A stretch of 64,000 nucleotides of DNA from assembly GCA_003150405.1 (NCBI GenBank), contig QAMM01000015.1, positions 19,408 through 83,407 on the forward strand, in the 5' to 3' direction. Positions 35,445 through 44,217 of this stretch are shown here, in pieces. The DNA comes from Clostridiales bacterium. GTDB taxonomy: Bacteria; Bacillota; Clostridia; Oscillospirales; Ruminococcaceae. Below the pieces are notes generated by a model. That model was not told the origin of the DNA, searched no databases, and worked only from the letters and a program-made list of their open reading frames with translations. A program made the position numbers and the translations under genes. Positions within the stretch are counted from its first letter, which is position 1. Every line of letters begins with the position of its first letter.

Positions 35445-36527
35445 ATGAGTAGAGTTTACAATTTCAGCCCGGGACCTTCCATGCTGCCGGAGGCCGTTCT
35501 GGCCAAAGCCGCAGGAGAAATGCTCGACTACGAGGGAAGCGGTCAGTCCGTCATGGAAATGTCGCACCGTTCCAAGGAGTATGACGCAATCATCAAAGGC
35601 TGCGAGGCATTGCTTCGCGAAGTGATGAATATTCCGGACAACTACAAAGTCCTGTTCGTTCAGGGCGGCGCATCCTCCCAGTTTGCCATGATTCCGCTCA
35701 ACCTGATGAACGGCTCCCATAAAGCAGACTTCGTCGTGACCGGCCAGTGGGCGAAGAAGGCTTATCAGGAGGCTTCCCGTTACGGCGAGGCCAACGTGGT
35801 GGCATCCAGCGCGGATAAAACCTTTTCTTACATCCCGAAGCTCGATCCGTCCACCTTTGACAAGAATGCGGACTACTTCCACATCTGCTGGAACAACACC
35901 ATTTACGGAACCCGCTTCACCGAGCTTCCGGATACCGGCAATGTCCCGCTTGTTGCGGACATGAGCTCCTGCATCCTTTCGGAACCGATTGATGTGAGCA
36001 AGTTCGGCCTGATTTACGCGGGTGCACAGAAGAATATGGGCCCTGCGGGGCTGACCGTTGTCATCATCCGTGAGGATTTGATCGGCAAAGCAATGGATAT
36101 CTGCCCGACGATGTTCGACTATAAAATTCATGCGGACAACGATTCGCTCTACAACACCCCGCCAACTTATGCAATTTATATTTGCAAGTTGGTACTGGAG
36201 TGGATTAAAAACGAAATTGGCGGCCTGGAAAAAATGAAGGAAATCAACGAGAAAAAGGCAAAACTCCTGTACGATTTCCTCGACTCCAGCAAAATGTTCA
36301 AAGGAACGGTTGAAAAAGAGTTCCGTTCCATTATGAATATCCCCTTTGTCACCGGCAACGACGAACTTGATAAAAAGTTCATCGCCGAGTCTTCCAAAGC
36401 CGGCTTCATCAACCTCAAAGGTCACCGTACTGTCGGCGGTATGCGCGCCTCCATCTACAATGCAATGCCGGTTGAGGGTGTGGAAAAGCTGGTTGCCTTT
36501 ATGAAAGAGTTTGAAGCCAACAACTGA
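35445..36527 (+). CDS. serC: Phosphoserine aminotransferase
   Basis: Transfers the amino group of glutamate to 3-phosphohydroxypyruvate in serine synthesis. The 360 residues begin RVYNFSPGPSMLP, the typical SerC opening. GGASSQFAMIP binds the PLP phosphate, and the internal aldimine Lys lies in YAGAQKNMGPAG near residue 195. GGAGGG precedes the ATG. serA follows 20 bases later, so both are made together under the palindrome-bearing promoter. Confidence 0.96.
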   Translation: MSRVYNFSPGPSMLPEAVLAKAAGEMLDYEGSGQSVMEMSHRSKEYDAIIKGCEALLREVMNIPDNYKVLFVQGGASSQFAMIPLNLMNGSHKADFVVTGQWAKKAYQEASRYGEANVVASSADKTFSYIPKLDPSTFDKNADYFHICWNNTIYGTRFTELPDTGNVPLVADMSSCILSEPIDVSKFGLIYAGAQKNMGPAGLTVVIIREDLIGKAMDICPTMFDYKIHADNDSLYNTPPTYAIYICKLVLEWIKNEIGGLEKMKEINEKKAKLLYDFLDSSKMFKGTVEKEFRSIMNIPFVTGNDELDKKFIAESSKAGFINLKGHRTVGGMRASIYNAMPVEGVEKLVAFMKEFEANN

Positions 36528-36547
36528 TTGAAGCGAGGTTAAGTAGC

Positions 36548-37720
36548 GTGTATAACATCCACACTTTGAATAAAATTTCCAAAGCCGGTCTGAAGCACTT
36601 TGACGCTGCAAAATACAACTGCGGCGAAGAAGTCCAGAATCCGGATGCTATTATGGTGCGTTCGGCCGCCATGCACGACATGGAGTTCGGCAAAGAGCTG
36701 CTCGCCATTGCGCGCGCCGGTGCCGGCGTCAACAATATTCCGGTCGATCGCTGCGCAAAAGAGGGAATCGTTGTCTTTAATACGCCGGGCGCCAATGCAA
36801 ATGCAGTAAAAGAGCTGGTCATTCTCGGCCTGTTGATGTCCTCCAGAAACGTGCCGGATGCGCTCGCTTTTGCAAAATCCCTGGACGGGGAAGGCGAAGC
36901 TATCCCTAAGCTGGTTGAAAAAGGCAAAGGTCAGTTTGTCGGACCGGAAATCAAGGGCAAGACCTTGGGCGTTATCGGACTGGGCGCTATCGGCGTTATG
37001 GTCTGTAACGCGGCCAAAAGCCTTGGCATGACGGTGCTGGGTTACGATCCGTATCTGTCGGTCGATGCTGCTTGGGCGCTCTCCCGTGGCATCGTTCATG
37101 CCAAAAGCGTTGAGGATATCTACAAAAACAGCGACTATATTACCATTCATGTGCCGTACAACAGCGAAACCAAGCACATGATCAACGCCGAAGTTATCGA
37201 CATGATGAAGCCGGGCGTCCGCGTGCTCAATTTTGCACGCGGTGAGCTAGTGGATGACGACGCAATGCTTGCTGCACTTGAAGCCGGCAAGGTTGCCCGT
37301 TATGTCACTGATTTCCCGAATGAAAAAACGGTCAACACCAAAGGGGTTGTCGCGGTGCCGCATCTCGGCGCTTCCACGCCGGAGTCGGAGGACAACTGCG
37401 CCAGCATGGCGGCAGTCGAGCTCATTGATTATCTGGAAAACGGCAACGTGGTCCATTCGGTCAATATGCCGTCGGTTTCTGCCCCGCGCAACGGCGGCGC
37501 CAGAATCTGCATCATTCACCAGAATATTCCCAAGATGCTGCAGGGCATTTCCGGTTCCTTCGGCGAAATCGGCATCAACATCCAGAACATGACAAACCGT
37601 TCCCGCGGTGATTATGCCTATACTATCATCGATCTTGAGGAAAAAGAGGTTCCGGGTTCACTTCTGGAGCAGCTTGAACGCGTGGAAGGCATCATCCGTG
37701 CGCGCGTCATTCCTGCATAA
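36548..37720 (+). CDS. serA: D-3-phosphoglycerate dehydrogenase
   Basis: First step of serine synthesis from 3-phosphoglycerate. 390 residues: substrate domain with RAGAGVNNIP, Rossmann domain with GVIGLGAIG (about 140), NFARGELVDD (active-site Arg) and VPHLGASTPES with the catalytic His and partner Glu, then a C-terminal ACT domain (about 320-390). This is the short SerA type without the extra intervening domain. The start is a GTG at 36548. An ACT domain suggests serine feedback. Confidence 0.95.
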   Translation: MYNIHTLNKISKAGLKHFDAAKYNCGEEVQNPDAIMVRSAAMHDMEFGKELLAIARAGAGVNNIPVDRCAKEGIVVFNTPGANANAVKELVILGLLMSSRNVPDALAFAKSLDGEGEAIPKLVEKGKGQFVGPEIKGKTLGVIGLGAIGVMVCNAAKSLGMTVLGYDPYLSVDAAWALSRGIVHAKSVEDIYKNSDYITIHVPYNSETKHMINAEVIDMMKPGVRVLNFARGELVDDDAMLAALEAGKVARYVTDFPNEKTVNTKGVVAVPHLGASTPESEDNCASMAAVELIDYLENGNVVHSVNMPSVSAPRNGGARICIIHQNIPKMLQGISGSFGEIGINIQNMTNRSRGDYAYTIIDLEEKEVPGSLLEQLERVEGIIRARVIPA

Positions 37721-37737
37721 GAGCTTCATGGTTTTGA

Positions 37738-37768
37738 AGCGGCTGTATGAAAATACAGCCGCTTTTTG
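37738..37768 (+). terminator. serCA terminator
   Basis: An 11-bp perfect stem, AGCGGCTGTAT with its complement around GAAA, then TTTTT, 17 bases after the serA stop. Confidence 0.92.
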
Positions 37769-37882
37769 CTGTTTCTGGTACAATTTGCCGGGAAAAGGTA
37801 TTGAAAAGCGGCGGGCAACGATGGTATACTGGTACATAAGGATGGATTTGTCCGCCCATTTTGCCAGAAACGGGAGAAATAA

Positions 37883-38710
37883 ATGGAATTTGGATATAAA
37901 TTTAAATCGGCTCTGTTTGGCTTTTCCAAGCGCGATGTCATGAGGTGTATTGGGGAACTCAACGCCGCCCATGAAGAGGCGCTTTCGGAACTTCGGGAAC
38001 AGTGCCAGGCAGCCGAACAGAACGGCAGTGACCTGAGCGGCAGGTTGCAAGCCGCCCATGAAGCGTTGCTGGAGCTGAAACGGCAGCTGAGGGAGCAGGA
38101 GAAAAAAAGCGCCGCCCTTGAAACCGTTGTCAAACGCCTGGTGGATAACCGCGCAGATAATGAATCCGAAATCTCCCAGCTGAAACAGCGGGTTGCGGCT
38201 ATCAACAACAAGGCAGGGGAGTTGCAGTTAAAGAACAACGAGCTTGCCCGCAAGCTGTCCGAGGCCAATGAGAAGGTCGAGAAATACGACGCACTCACCC
38301 AGGATATCAGCGAAGTTATGCTGGAAGCACAGCAAATGTCCGCCCGCTTGCGGGAGGATGCCCACGAAGAAGCCGCCCAGATTGTGGACGGCGCGCGTCA
38401 GTCTGCGGCTAGGGCCCGTTCGGATATGGATTTGTTCCAGCGCAGAATCGGGCAGATTAGCCATTCGCTGGAACAGCTTGTGCAGAATCTGCAAAAGGAA
38501 ATCGGCCGGATTGAGGAATCTTTCACCGAATTAAACGACGGGCTGGATCAGCTTAAGACGCCGGAAGCGGAAATGCCACAGCGGGAAATAACCGGAACCA
38601 AACCGCCGGAGTCCCCAAAGGCGGTACGAAAACCGCCGCTGGAAACCGCTGGTCGAAAAAACAGCGGCGTGACAGATTTTTTTGGAAAATTCAGGGAGTG
38701 GTTACAATAG
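37883..38710 (+). CDS. DivIVA-like coiled-coil protein
   Basis: 275 residues. The N-terminal FKSALFGFSKRDVMRCIGEL resembles the DivIVA membrane-binding head. About 150 residues of heptad-rich coiled coil and a second helix (about 145-220) follow. The C-terminus is Pro/Lys-rich and ends in VTDFFGKFREWLQ, a possible amphipathic helix. Proteins of this form mark cell poles or septa in Firmicutes. A promoter (TTGAAA 37801-37806, TATACT 37825-37830) precedes it. Its stop overlaps the start of the fumarase subunit gene. Confidence 0.8.
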   Translation: MEFGYKFKSALFGFSKRDVMRCIGELNAAHEEALSELREQCQAAEQNGSDLSGRLQAAHEALLELKRQLREQEKKSAALETVVKRLVDNRADNESEISQLKQRVAAINNKAGELQLKNNELARKLSEANEKVEKYDALTQDISEVMLEAQQMSARLREDAHEEAAQIVDGARQSAARARSDMDLFQRRIGQISHSLEQLVQNLQKEIGRIEESFTELNDGLDQLKTPEAEMPQREITGTKPPESPKAVRKPPLETAGRKNSGVTDFFGKFREWLQ

Positions 38711-39237
38711 CGACTTATCACATTGCAGTGAAAGAACTGCCGGATTATACCGAAAAACTGCGGGTCAACGACAAGGTTTATCTGAGCGGCACGGTTTATA
38801 CCGCGCGTGACGCGGCGCATAAACGTTTTTTTGCCCTGCTCGATCAGGGAAAGCCCCTGCCGTTTGAACTCAAAGGTGCTGCCATATATTATGCCGGCCC
38901 AACCCCAACGCCGGAAGGTCTCGCCATAGGCTCCTGCGGACCTACCACTTCTGGGCGGATGGATGTGTTTGCCCCCCGTTTGCTCGACGGCGGTCTGACC
39001 GCAATGATCGGAAAAGGGGAACGGAGTCAGGCGGTGCGGGATGCGGTCTGCCGCAATCGTGCGGTGTATTTCTGTGCCATTGGCGGCGCCGGTGCGCTGG
39101 CGAGCCAGTGCATCACCTCCTGCGAAGTAATCGCGTTTGAGGATTTGGGCTGTGAGTCGGTGAAAAAATTGCGGTTTGAGGAGTTTCCGCTCATTGTGGC
39201 GAACGACTGTTCCGGCGGCGATATTTTCAGCCGCTAA
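38698..39237 (+). CDS. Class I fumarate hydratase beta subunit (FumB/TtdB type)
   Basis: 179 residues forming the beta domain of class I iron-sulfur fumarases or tartrate dehydratases, with YLSGTVYTARDAAHKR, IYYAGPTP, GSCGPTTSGRMD and IGKGERS. The beta subunit binds the carboxylates while the alpha subunit holds the cluster. The alpha gene normally lies directly upstream; here the neighbour is a DivIVA-like gene, so alpha must be elsewhere. The start is unclear: the GTG at 38698 overlaps the upstream gene and lies too close to GGGAG, while the codon at the best distance is ATA at 38707. Confidence 0.87.
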   Translation: MVTIATYHIAVKELPDYTEKLRVNDKVYLSGTVYTARDAAHKRFFALLDQGKPLPFELKGAAIYYAGPTPTPEGLAIGSCGPTTSGRMDVFAPRLLDGGLTAMIGKGERSQAVRDAVCRNRAVYFCAIGGAGALASQCITSCEVIAFEDLGCESVKKLRFEEFPLIVANDCSGGDIFSR

Positions 39238-39297
39238 CGGCATGCGCGCTGCAAACTGCGCAACACAAAAAATAAAGATTGGCGGGAACCTAATACG

Positions 39298-40704
39298 ATG
39301 ACAAAGATGATTCGGGACAAGGGGTTCTATAAAATGGTGCTGGGGATAACCATTCCCCTCGCCATTCAGAACTCCTTAAACTTTTTTGTAAGTATGGTTG
39401 ATACCCTTATGCTGGGCGCGCTCGGGCAGACACAGCTCACCGCCTCCCAACTGGCGAATCAACCTTTTTTTATTTTTTCCCTGCTCTGTTTCGGGCTCGC
39501 AGGCGGCGCCTCGGTGCTGGCGGCACAGTATTGGGGAAAAAAGGATCTTGCTTCCATACGCAAGGTATTTTCCATTGTCCTTTGGATTGCAATGGGGGTT
39601 TCTCTCGTTCTTATGGTGTTGGTCCTTTCATTTCCAGAAGTCGCAATGGGCATTTACACCAATGAGTCAGACATCATTGCAGAAGGGGTATCTTATCTGC
39701 GCATCATTGTGTTCAGTTATCTGTTTAACGGCTTTTTTGCCACGCTGACCTGTGCGCTGCGCAGTGTGCAGATTGTAAAAATTGCGGTCATTGGCAACTG
39801 CGCCTCTCTTGCAACCAATGCGTTTCTCAACTGGGTGCTCATTTTCGGCAACCTCGGCGCACCCGCAATGGGGATTCGCGGGGCGGCGCTGGCAACTGTC
39901 ATCGCCCGCGTGGTTGAATTTTTCATCGCCTTTATCTATGTCTTTTTCATCGAGAAAAAGCTCTGCTTCCGGCTGCGTCATATGCTATCATTTGACCGGA
40001 CACTTTTCCGGGATTTCATCACCTGCAGCATTCCTGTGGTGATTAACGAGGTCATGTGGTCGGTCGGCACCTCCATTCACTCCATGGTTATGGGGCGGCT
40101 GGGTTCCGCTGCGGTTTCTGCGGTTGCGGTTACCAATGTAGTACAGCAGCTTGCAACCATCATGATTTTCGGCGCCGCCAACGCCGCGGCGGTAGTTATT
40201 GGAAAAATCATCGGCGAAAATGATTTTAAACGCGCTGAACAGGCGGCGTTTACCTTCCGCATCATCTCTTATCTGCTCGGCTTGTTCTCCATGATTGTCA
40301 TGTTCCTGTTACGCGACGTCGTCACCATATTTTATGACCTGCCGGCAGAAACCAACGCCCTGGTCTCACAGCTCATGGTGGTGTCTGGCATCATTGTGTT
40401 TTTTATTTCTGCTTCGGCTACTGGAGTTATCGGTATCCTGCGCGGCGGCGGGGATACCAAGTTCGCCCTGTTTGCCGAATTGGTGACGCTCTGGTGCGTG
40501 TCGGTGCCGTTGGGGCTGGTTTTGGGTTTGTGGTTGCATCTGCCGGTGGTGCTCGTATTCGGCTGTATGAAGCTGGATGAACCCATTAAGTGGATCATCT
40601 GTCTGGTGCGGATGCGCGGCGGAAAATGGATGAACAATGTCACCCGGGATTTCGGCGCTCTGGAGCAGCCGGAACCGGTAAATTCTGCAGGAATGCTTGA
40701 TTAA
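39298..40704 (+). CDS. MATE family efflux transporter
   Basis: 468 residues in twelve helices as two six-helix bundles. The first bundle opens with NSLNFFVSMVDTLMLGALGQ and AAQYWGKKD, typical of the MATE/DinF/NorM group that exports drugs or metabolites with Na or H. The C-terminal tail of about 30 residues is soluble. It stands between the fumarase subunit gene and an RpiR regulator gene 100 bases later, on the same strand. The substrate is unknown. Confidence 0.92.
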   Translation: MTKMIRDKGFYKMVLGITIPLAIQNSLNFFVSMVDTLMLGALGQTQLTASQLANQPFFIFSLLCFGLAGGASVLAAQYWGKKDLASIRKVFSIVLWIAMGVSLVLMVLVLSFPEVAMGIYTNESDIIAEGVSYLRIIVFSYLFNGFFATLTCALRSVQIVKIAVIGNCASLATNAFLNWVLIFGNLGAPAMGIRGAALATVIARVVEFFIAFIYVFFIEKKLCFRLRHMLSFDRTLFRDFITCSIPVVINEVMWSVGTSIHSMVMGRLGSAAVSAVAVTNVVQQLATIMIFGAANAAAVVIGKIIGENDFKRAEQAAFTFRIISYLLGLFSMIVMFLLRDVVTIFYDLPAETNALVSQLMVVSGIIVFFISASATGVIGILRGGGDTKFALFAELVTLWCVSVPLGLVLGLWLHLPVVLVFGCMKLDEPIKWIICLVRMRGGKWMNNVTRDFGALEQPEPVNSAGMLD

Positions 40705-40804
40705 AATTGCAAAACAGGGTAAAATAGAGGTAAGACGGCTCCCGGTCTGTTGGTTGTTTGAATAAACATCACGGCCGGGCGCTGAACGTTGTATTGGGAG
40801 CTGA

Positions 40805-41701
40805 ATGATTTTGGCAGTACATAAAGATGTTTTAAAATTGATTGCAGAACATGCGCATCATTTTTCCAAAGGGCAAAAGCGGATTGCACAGTATATTACT
40901 GAGCATTATGAAAAAGCGGCCTTTATGACCGCATCCAAACTCGGTATGACGGTAGGAGTCAGTGAGTCTACCGTAGTGCGTTTCGCAACCGAGGTCGGCT
41001 TTGACGGGTATCCGGCGCTGCAGAAAGAGCTGAAGGAGATGATCCGCAACAAGCTCACCTCCATCCAGCGCATTGAGGTCACCAATGACCAAATTGGTGA
41101 TGAGGATGTTCTTGACAAGGTCTTGAATATGGATATTGACAAAATCCGCCGCACCCTGGAAGAAACCTCCCGTGAGGATTTTAAGGCCGCGGTGGACGCC
41201 ATCGTCGCGGCAGAAAACATTTATGTTATCGGTGCCAAAAGCGCGGCAACACTGGCGCGTTTCATTACCTATTATTTTAATCTCATGTTTGTCAACGTTA
41301 AACTGGTACATACCACCAGCTCCAGTGAAATGTTTGAGCAGATTATGCGCATCGGAAAGAACGATATCCTCATCGGCATCAGCTTTCCGCGTTATCTCAC
41401 CCAAACGGTGAAAGCGTTCAAGTTTGCCAAGGAAAACGGTGCAACGGTTATTGCCATTACTGACAGCCCGGCGTCCCCGCTTGCGGAGGATGCCGATCAC
41501 CTGCTGCTTGCGCGCAGCGATATGGCCTCTTTTGTCGACAGCCTTGTCGCACCGTTGAGCCTCATCAATGCGCTCATTGTTGCAGTCGGCCTGAAAAAAC
41601 GACAGGAAATCTGTGACACCTTCTCCAAATTGGAAACCATTTGGGATGAATACGAGGTGTACGACAAAGGGGATCAGGAGCAGGAAGCGGATGAAGGCTG
41701 A
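40805..41701 (+). CDS. RpiR/MurR family transcriptional regulator
   Basis: 298 residues: an N-terminal RpiR helix-turn-helix (about 1-80) with TASKLGMTVGVSESTVVRFATEVGFDGYP in two parts around the recognition helix, and a SIS sugar-phosphate isomerase-like domain (about 120-260). Such regulators respond to phosphosugars. A promoter (TTGATT 40697, TAAAAT 40720, spacer 17) lies before it. The start codon of the next gene is inside its last codons. No sugar operon is near, so the target is unknown. Confidence 0.92.
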   Translation: MILAVHKDVLKLIAEHAHHFSKGQKRIAQYITEHYEKAAFMTASKLGMTVGVSESTVVRFATEVGFDGYPALQKELKEMIRNKLTSIQRIEVTNDQIGDEDVLDKVLNMDIDKIRRTLEETSREDFKAAVDAIVAAENIYVIGAKSAATLARFITYYFNLMFVNVKLVHTTSSSEMFEQIMRIGKNDILIGISFPRYLTQTVKAFKFAKENGATVIAITDSPASPLAEDADHLLLARSDMASFVDSLVAPLSLINALIVAVGLKKRQEICDTFSKLETIWDEYEVYDKGDQEQEADEG

Positions 41702-42938
41702 TGTAATTGTCGTCGGCGGCGGGCCCGCCGGCATGATGGCCGCGGGTGTTGCGGCGCGCAGCGGTCTGCGGGTGCTGCTGCTGGAAAAGAACCCGCGGCT
41801 GGGCCGTAAGCTGATGATTACCGGCAAGGGTCGCTGCAACGTGACCAATAACTGCGATGTGCAGGATTTTCTAAACCACGTTCCCACCAATCCTCGTTTT
41901 CTTCAAAGCGCTATCCACCGGTTTACCCCACAGGACGCCATGGCCTTTTTTGAAGAGCTTGGTGTGCCGCTCAAGACCGAACGCGGCAGCCGAGTGTTCC
42001 CGGTGAGCGACAAAGCGGTGGATATTGTGGATGCAATGGTGAAATTCGTCCGTGAAAGCGGAGTAAACGTCCAATACGAAACACCGGTCAAGGCGCTTTC
42101 CTGTCAGGATGGAGCGATTGCCGGCGTTACGCTCGAAAGCGGCGAAATGCTGGAGGCGGACGCAGTTGTTCTCGCGACGGGCGGAAAATCCTATCCGCGC
42201 ACCGGTTCCACCGGGGATGGCTACCATCTGGCGGAGCAGGTGGGGCATACAATTCTGCCGCCACGCCCCTCTCTGATCCCGATTGAAACCCAGGAGGACT
42301 GGTGCCAGCGGGTGCAAGGCCTTTCTTTAAAAAACGTCACCCTTTCCGCGGTTGATGCCGAGAGTGGAAAAATACGGTACAGCGAGCTGGGTGAAATGCT
42401 GTTCACTCACTTCGGGGTGTCCGGTCCGCTGGTGCTCAGCCTGAGCGCCCATCTGGGCGATTTGTCCAAGCGGCAGTACCGGCTGCTTATTGACCTCAAA
42501 CCGGCTCTGGACATACAGGCGCTGGACGCCCGTCTCCTCCGGGATTTTTCCGAGCTTCAGAATAAGGACTTCGGCAATTCGCTGGAAAAGCTATTGCCTC
42601 GGAAATTGATTCCGATCGTCATCAGCATGAGCGGGATTCCCTCCATCACCAAGGTCAACCAGATTACCAGGGAACAGCGCCGCCGTCTGTGCGAGCTGCT
42701 CAAAGCGGTGCCGCTGACGGTTTGGCGGTTTCGCCCCATTGATGAAGCGGTAGTGACCTCCGGCGGCGTCAAAGTAGGGGAGATCAATCCCAAGACGATG
42801 GAATCCAAGCTGGTAAAGGGGCTTTTCTTCGCGGGAGAGCTTATCGACGTAGACGCCTACACCGGCGGCTACAACCTACAAATTGCCTATTCAACCGGTT
42901 ATGCGGCTGGACTGGGCTGTCAAGGGGGATTATCATGA
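41691..42938 (+). CDS. FAD-dependent oxidoreductase, HI0933/BaiN family
   Basis: 415 residues. It starts MKADVIVVGGGPAGMMAAG, the dinucleotide-binding loop, followed by GKGRCNVTN and VVLATGGKSYPRTGSTGDGY, all landmarks of the HI0933-like family, and ends with YTGGYNLQIAYSTGYAAG at the FAD site. BaiN of Clostridium scindens in this family acts in bile-acid reduction, but the family is wide and no bai genes are near, so the substrate is open. It overlaps the RpiR gene by 11 bases and cmk by four, so it belongs to the operon below. Confidence 0.9.
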   Translation: MKADVIVVGGGPAGMMAAGVAARSGLRVLLLEKNPRLGRKLMITGKGRCNVTNNCDVQDFLNHVPTNPRFLQSAIHRFTPQDAMAFFEELGVPLKTERGSRVFPVSDKAVDIVDAMVKFVRESGVNVQYETPVKALSCQDGAIAGVTLESGEMLEADAVVLATGGKSYPRTGSTGDGYHLAEQVGHTILPPRPSLIPIETQEDWCQRVQGLSLKNVTLSAVDAESGKIRYSELGEMLFTHFGVSGPLVLSLSAHLGDLSKRQYRLLIDLKPALDIQALDARLLRDFSELQNKDFGNSLEKLLPRKLIPIVISMSGIPSITKVNQITREQRRRLCELLKAVPLTVWRFRPIDEAVVTSGGVKVGEINPKTMESKLVKGLFFAGELIDVDAYTGGYNLQIAYSTGYAAGLGCQGGLS

Positions 42939-43624
42939 TTGCAGTAGCGATTGACGGACCGGCAGGAGCCGGAAAGAGCACCATTGCCAAGGCGGTGGCC
43001 GCTAAGCTCCAGTATGTTTATGTGGATACCGGCGCGCTTTACCGCGCTATAGGCTGGTATGCGCTTTTCCACCAGACAAATACGCAGGACGCAGAGGCGG
43101 TTACGGCTCTGCTGCCGGAAATTTCGCTTTCCTTGAAATTTGTCGGCGGGGAACAGCGGGTCTTTGTCAACGGGGAGGATGTCTCGGTGCAAATTCGTTA
43201 TCCAGAGGCTTCCATGGCGGCATCCCATGTTTCCGCCATACCCGTCGTGCGGGAATTTCTGTTCGCCTTACAGCAGAACCTCGCCCAAGAAAACAATGTC
43301 ATCATGGATGGCCGGGATATCGGTACCGTCGTCCTGCCGAATGCGCAGATTAAAATTTTCCTCACCGCATCGGCGGAGGATCGCGCCGCGCGCCGGTACA
43401 AACAGCTTGAGGAAGCGGGAACCCCTGTGGATTATAACAAACTCCTCGCGGAGATCAAGGAGCGGGATTACAACGACTCCCACCGCGCTATTGCGCCGCT
43501 CAAACAGGCGGATGACGCACAACTCATTGATACCACCGGCGAAAGCCTGGAGGCATCAATCGCCCGCGTCGAAGAATTGATTCGCGGACGTTTGAAACAA
43601 CTCGGAGAGGAGCCGTCCGCATGA
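42935..43624 (+). CDS. cmk: Cytidylate kinase
   Basis: Phosphorylates CMP and dCMP. 229 residues with P-loop GPAGAGKST near residue 8, DTGALYRAIG, and DGRDIGTVV for CMP binding, followed by the lid region RAARRYKQLEE. GGGGG precedes the ATG, which overlaps the upstream stop. The cmk-plsC-ispH/S1 order is a conserved clostridial cluster. Confidence 0.95.
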   Translation: MIAVAIDGPAGAGKSTIAKAVAAKLQYVYVDTGALYRAIGWYALFHQTNTQDAEAVTALLPEISLSLKFVGGEQRVFVNGEDVSVQIRYPEASMAASHVSAIPVVREFLFALQQNLAQENNVIMDGRDIGTVVLPNAQIKIFLTASAEDRAARRYKQLEEAGTPVDYNKLLAEIKERDYNDSHRAIAPLKQADDAQLIDTTGESLEASIARVEELIRGRLKQLGEEPSA

Positions 43625-44217
43625 GCTTTTATCAGTTTGCGCGTCACGTCTGTACGGCGTTTTTGTATATCGCTTTCAATTATAAAGTGGAGGGCCTTGA
43701 AAATCTTCCAAAGGACGGCGGCTTTGTGCTCTGTTCCAACCATCGCAGTTATCTGGACCCGGTTTTTCTCGCGCTGCGGGTCAAGCGGCAGCTCAACTTT
43801 ATGGCAAAGGAAGAGTTGTTTCGGGTAAAGGTGCTGGGGCCAATCATCAAAAAGCTCGGCGCTTTTCCGGTGGCGCGCGGCAAAGGGGACACCGGCGCAG
43901 TGGACTTTGCCATCCAGACCATCAAGGACGGCAAGGTAATGACTATGTTCCCGGAGGGCACCCGTTCCAAAACCGGGGAACTGCTCAAGTTCAAATCCGG
44001 CGCGGTGGTCATTGCGGCGCAGTCGCAGGGCAGCATTGTGCCCGCCTGCATTGATTTCAAGGGCAAGCTGCGGTTCCGCAGGCGGGTAACTGTCCGCTTC
44101 GGAAAGCCCATTTCCTGTGAAGAGCTTCATCTGGATTCGCTGGATAAGCACAGCCTGAAGGCAGCGCGCGAGGTATTGTCGCAGCAGGTTTCCGCATTGC
44201 TGGAGGCCGGCCGATGA
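43621..44217 (+). CDS. plsC: 1-acyl-sn-glycerol-3-phosphate acyltransferase
   Basis: Adds the second acyl chain to make phosphatidic acid at the membrane. 198 residues with NHRSYLDPV (HX4D catalytic motif) near residue 40, FPVARGKGD and FPEGTRSKTG that binds the glycerol phosphate, and a final VPACIDF. ATGA overlaps with both neighbours show translational coupling in the operon. Confidence 0.95.
   Translation: MSFYQFARHVCTAFLYIAFNYKVEGLENLPKDGGFVLCSNHRSYLDPVFLALRVKRQLNFMAKEELFRVKVLGPIIKKLGAFPVARGKGDTGAVDFAIQTIKDGKVMTMFPEGTRSKTGELLKFKSGAVVIAAQSQGSIVPACIDFKGKLRFRRRVTVRFGKPISCEELHLDSLDKHSLKAAREVLSQQVSALLEAGR

Noticed and set aside
41691..42938. Bile-acid operon member (baiN)
   Set aside because: Only the broad HI0933 family signature is visible and no other bai genes are nearby.
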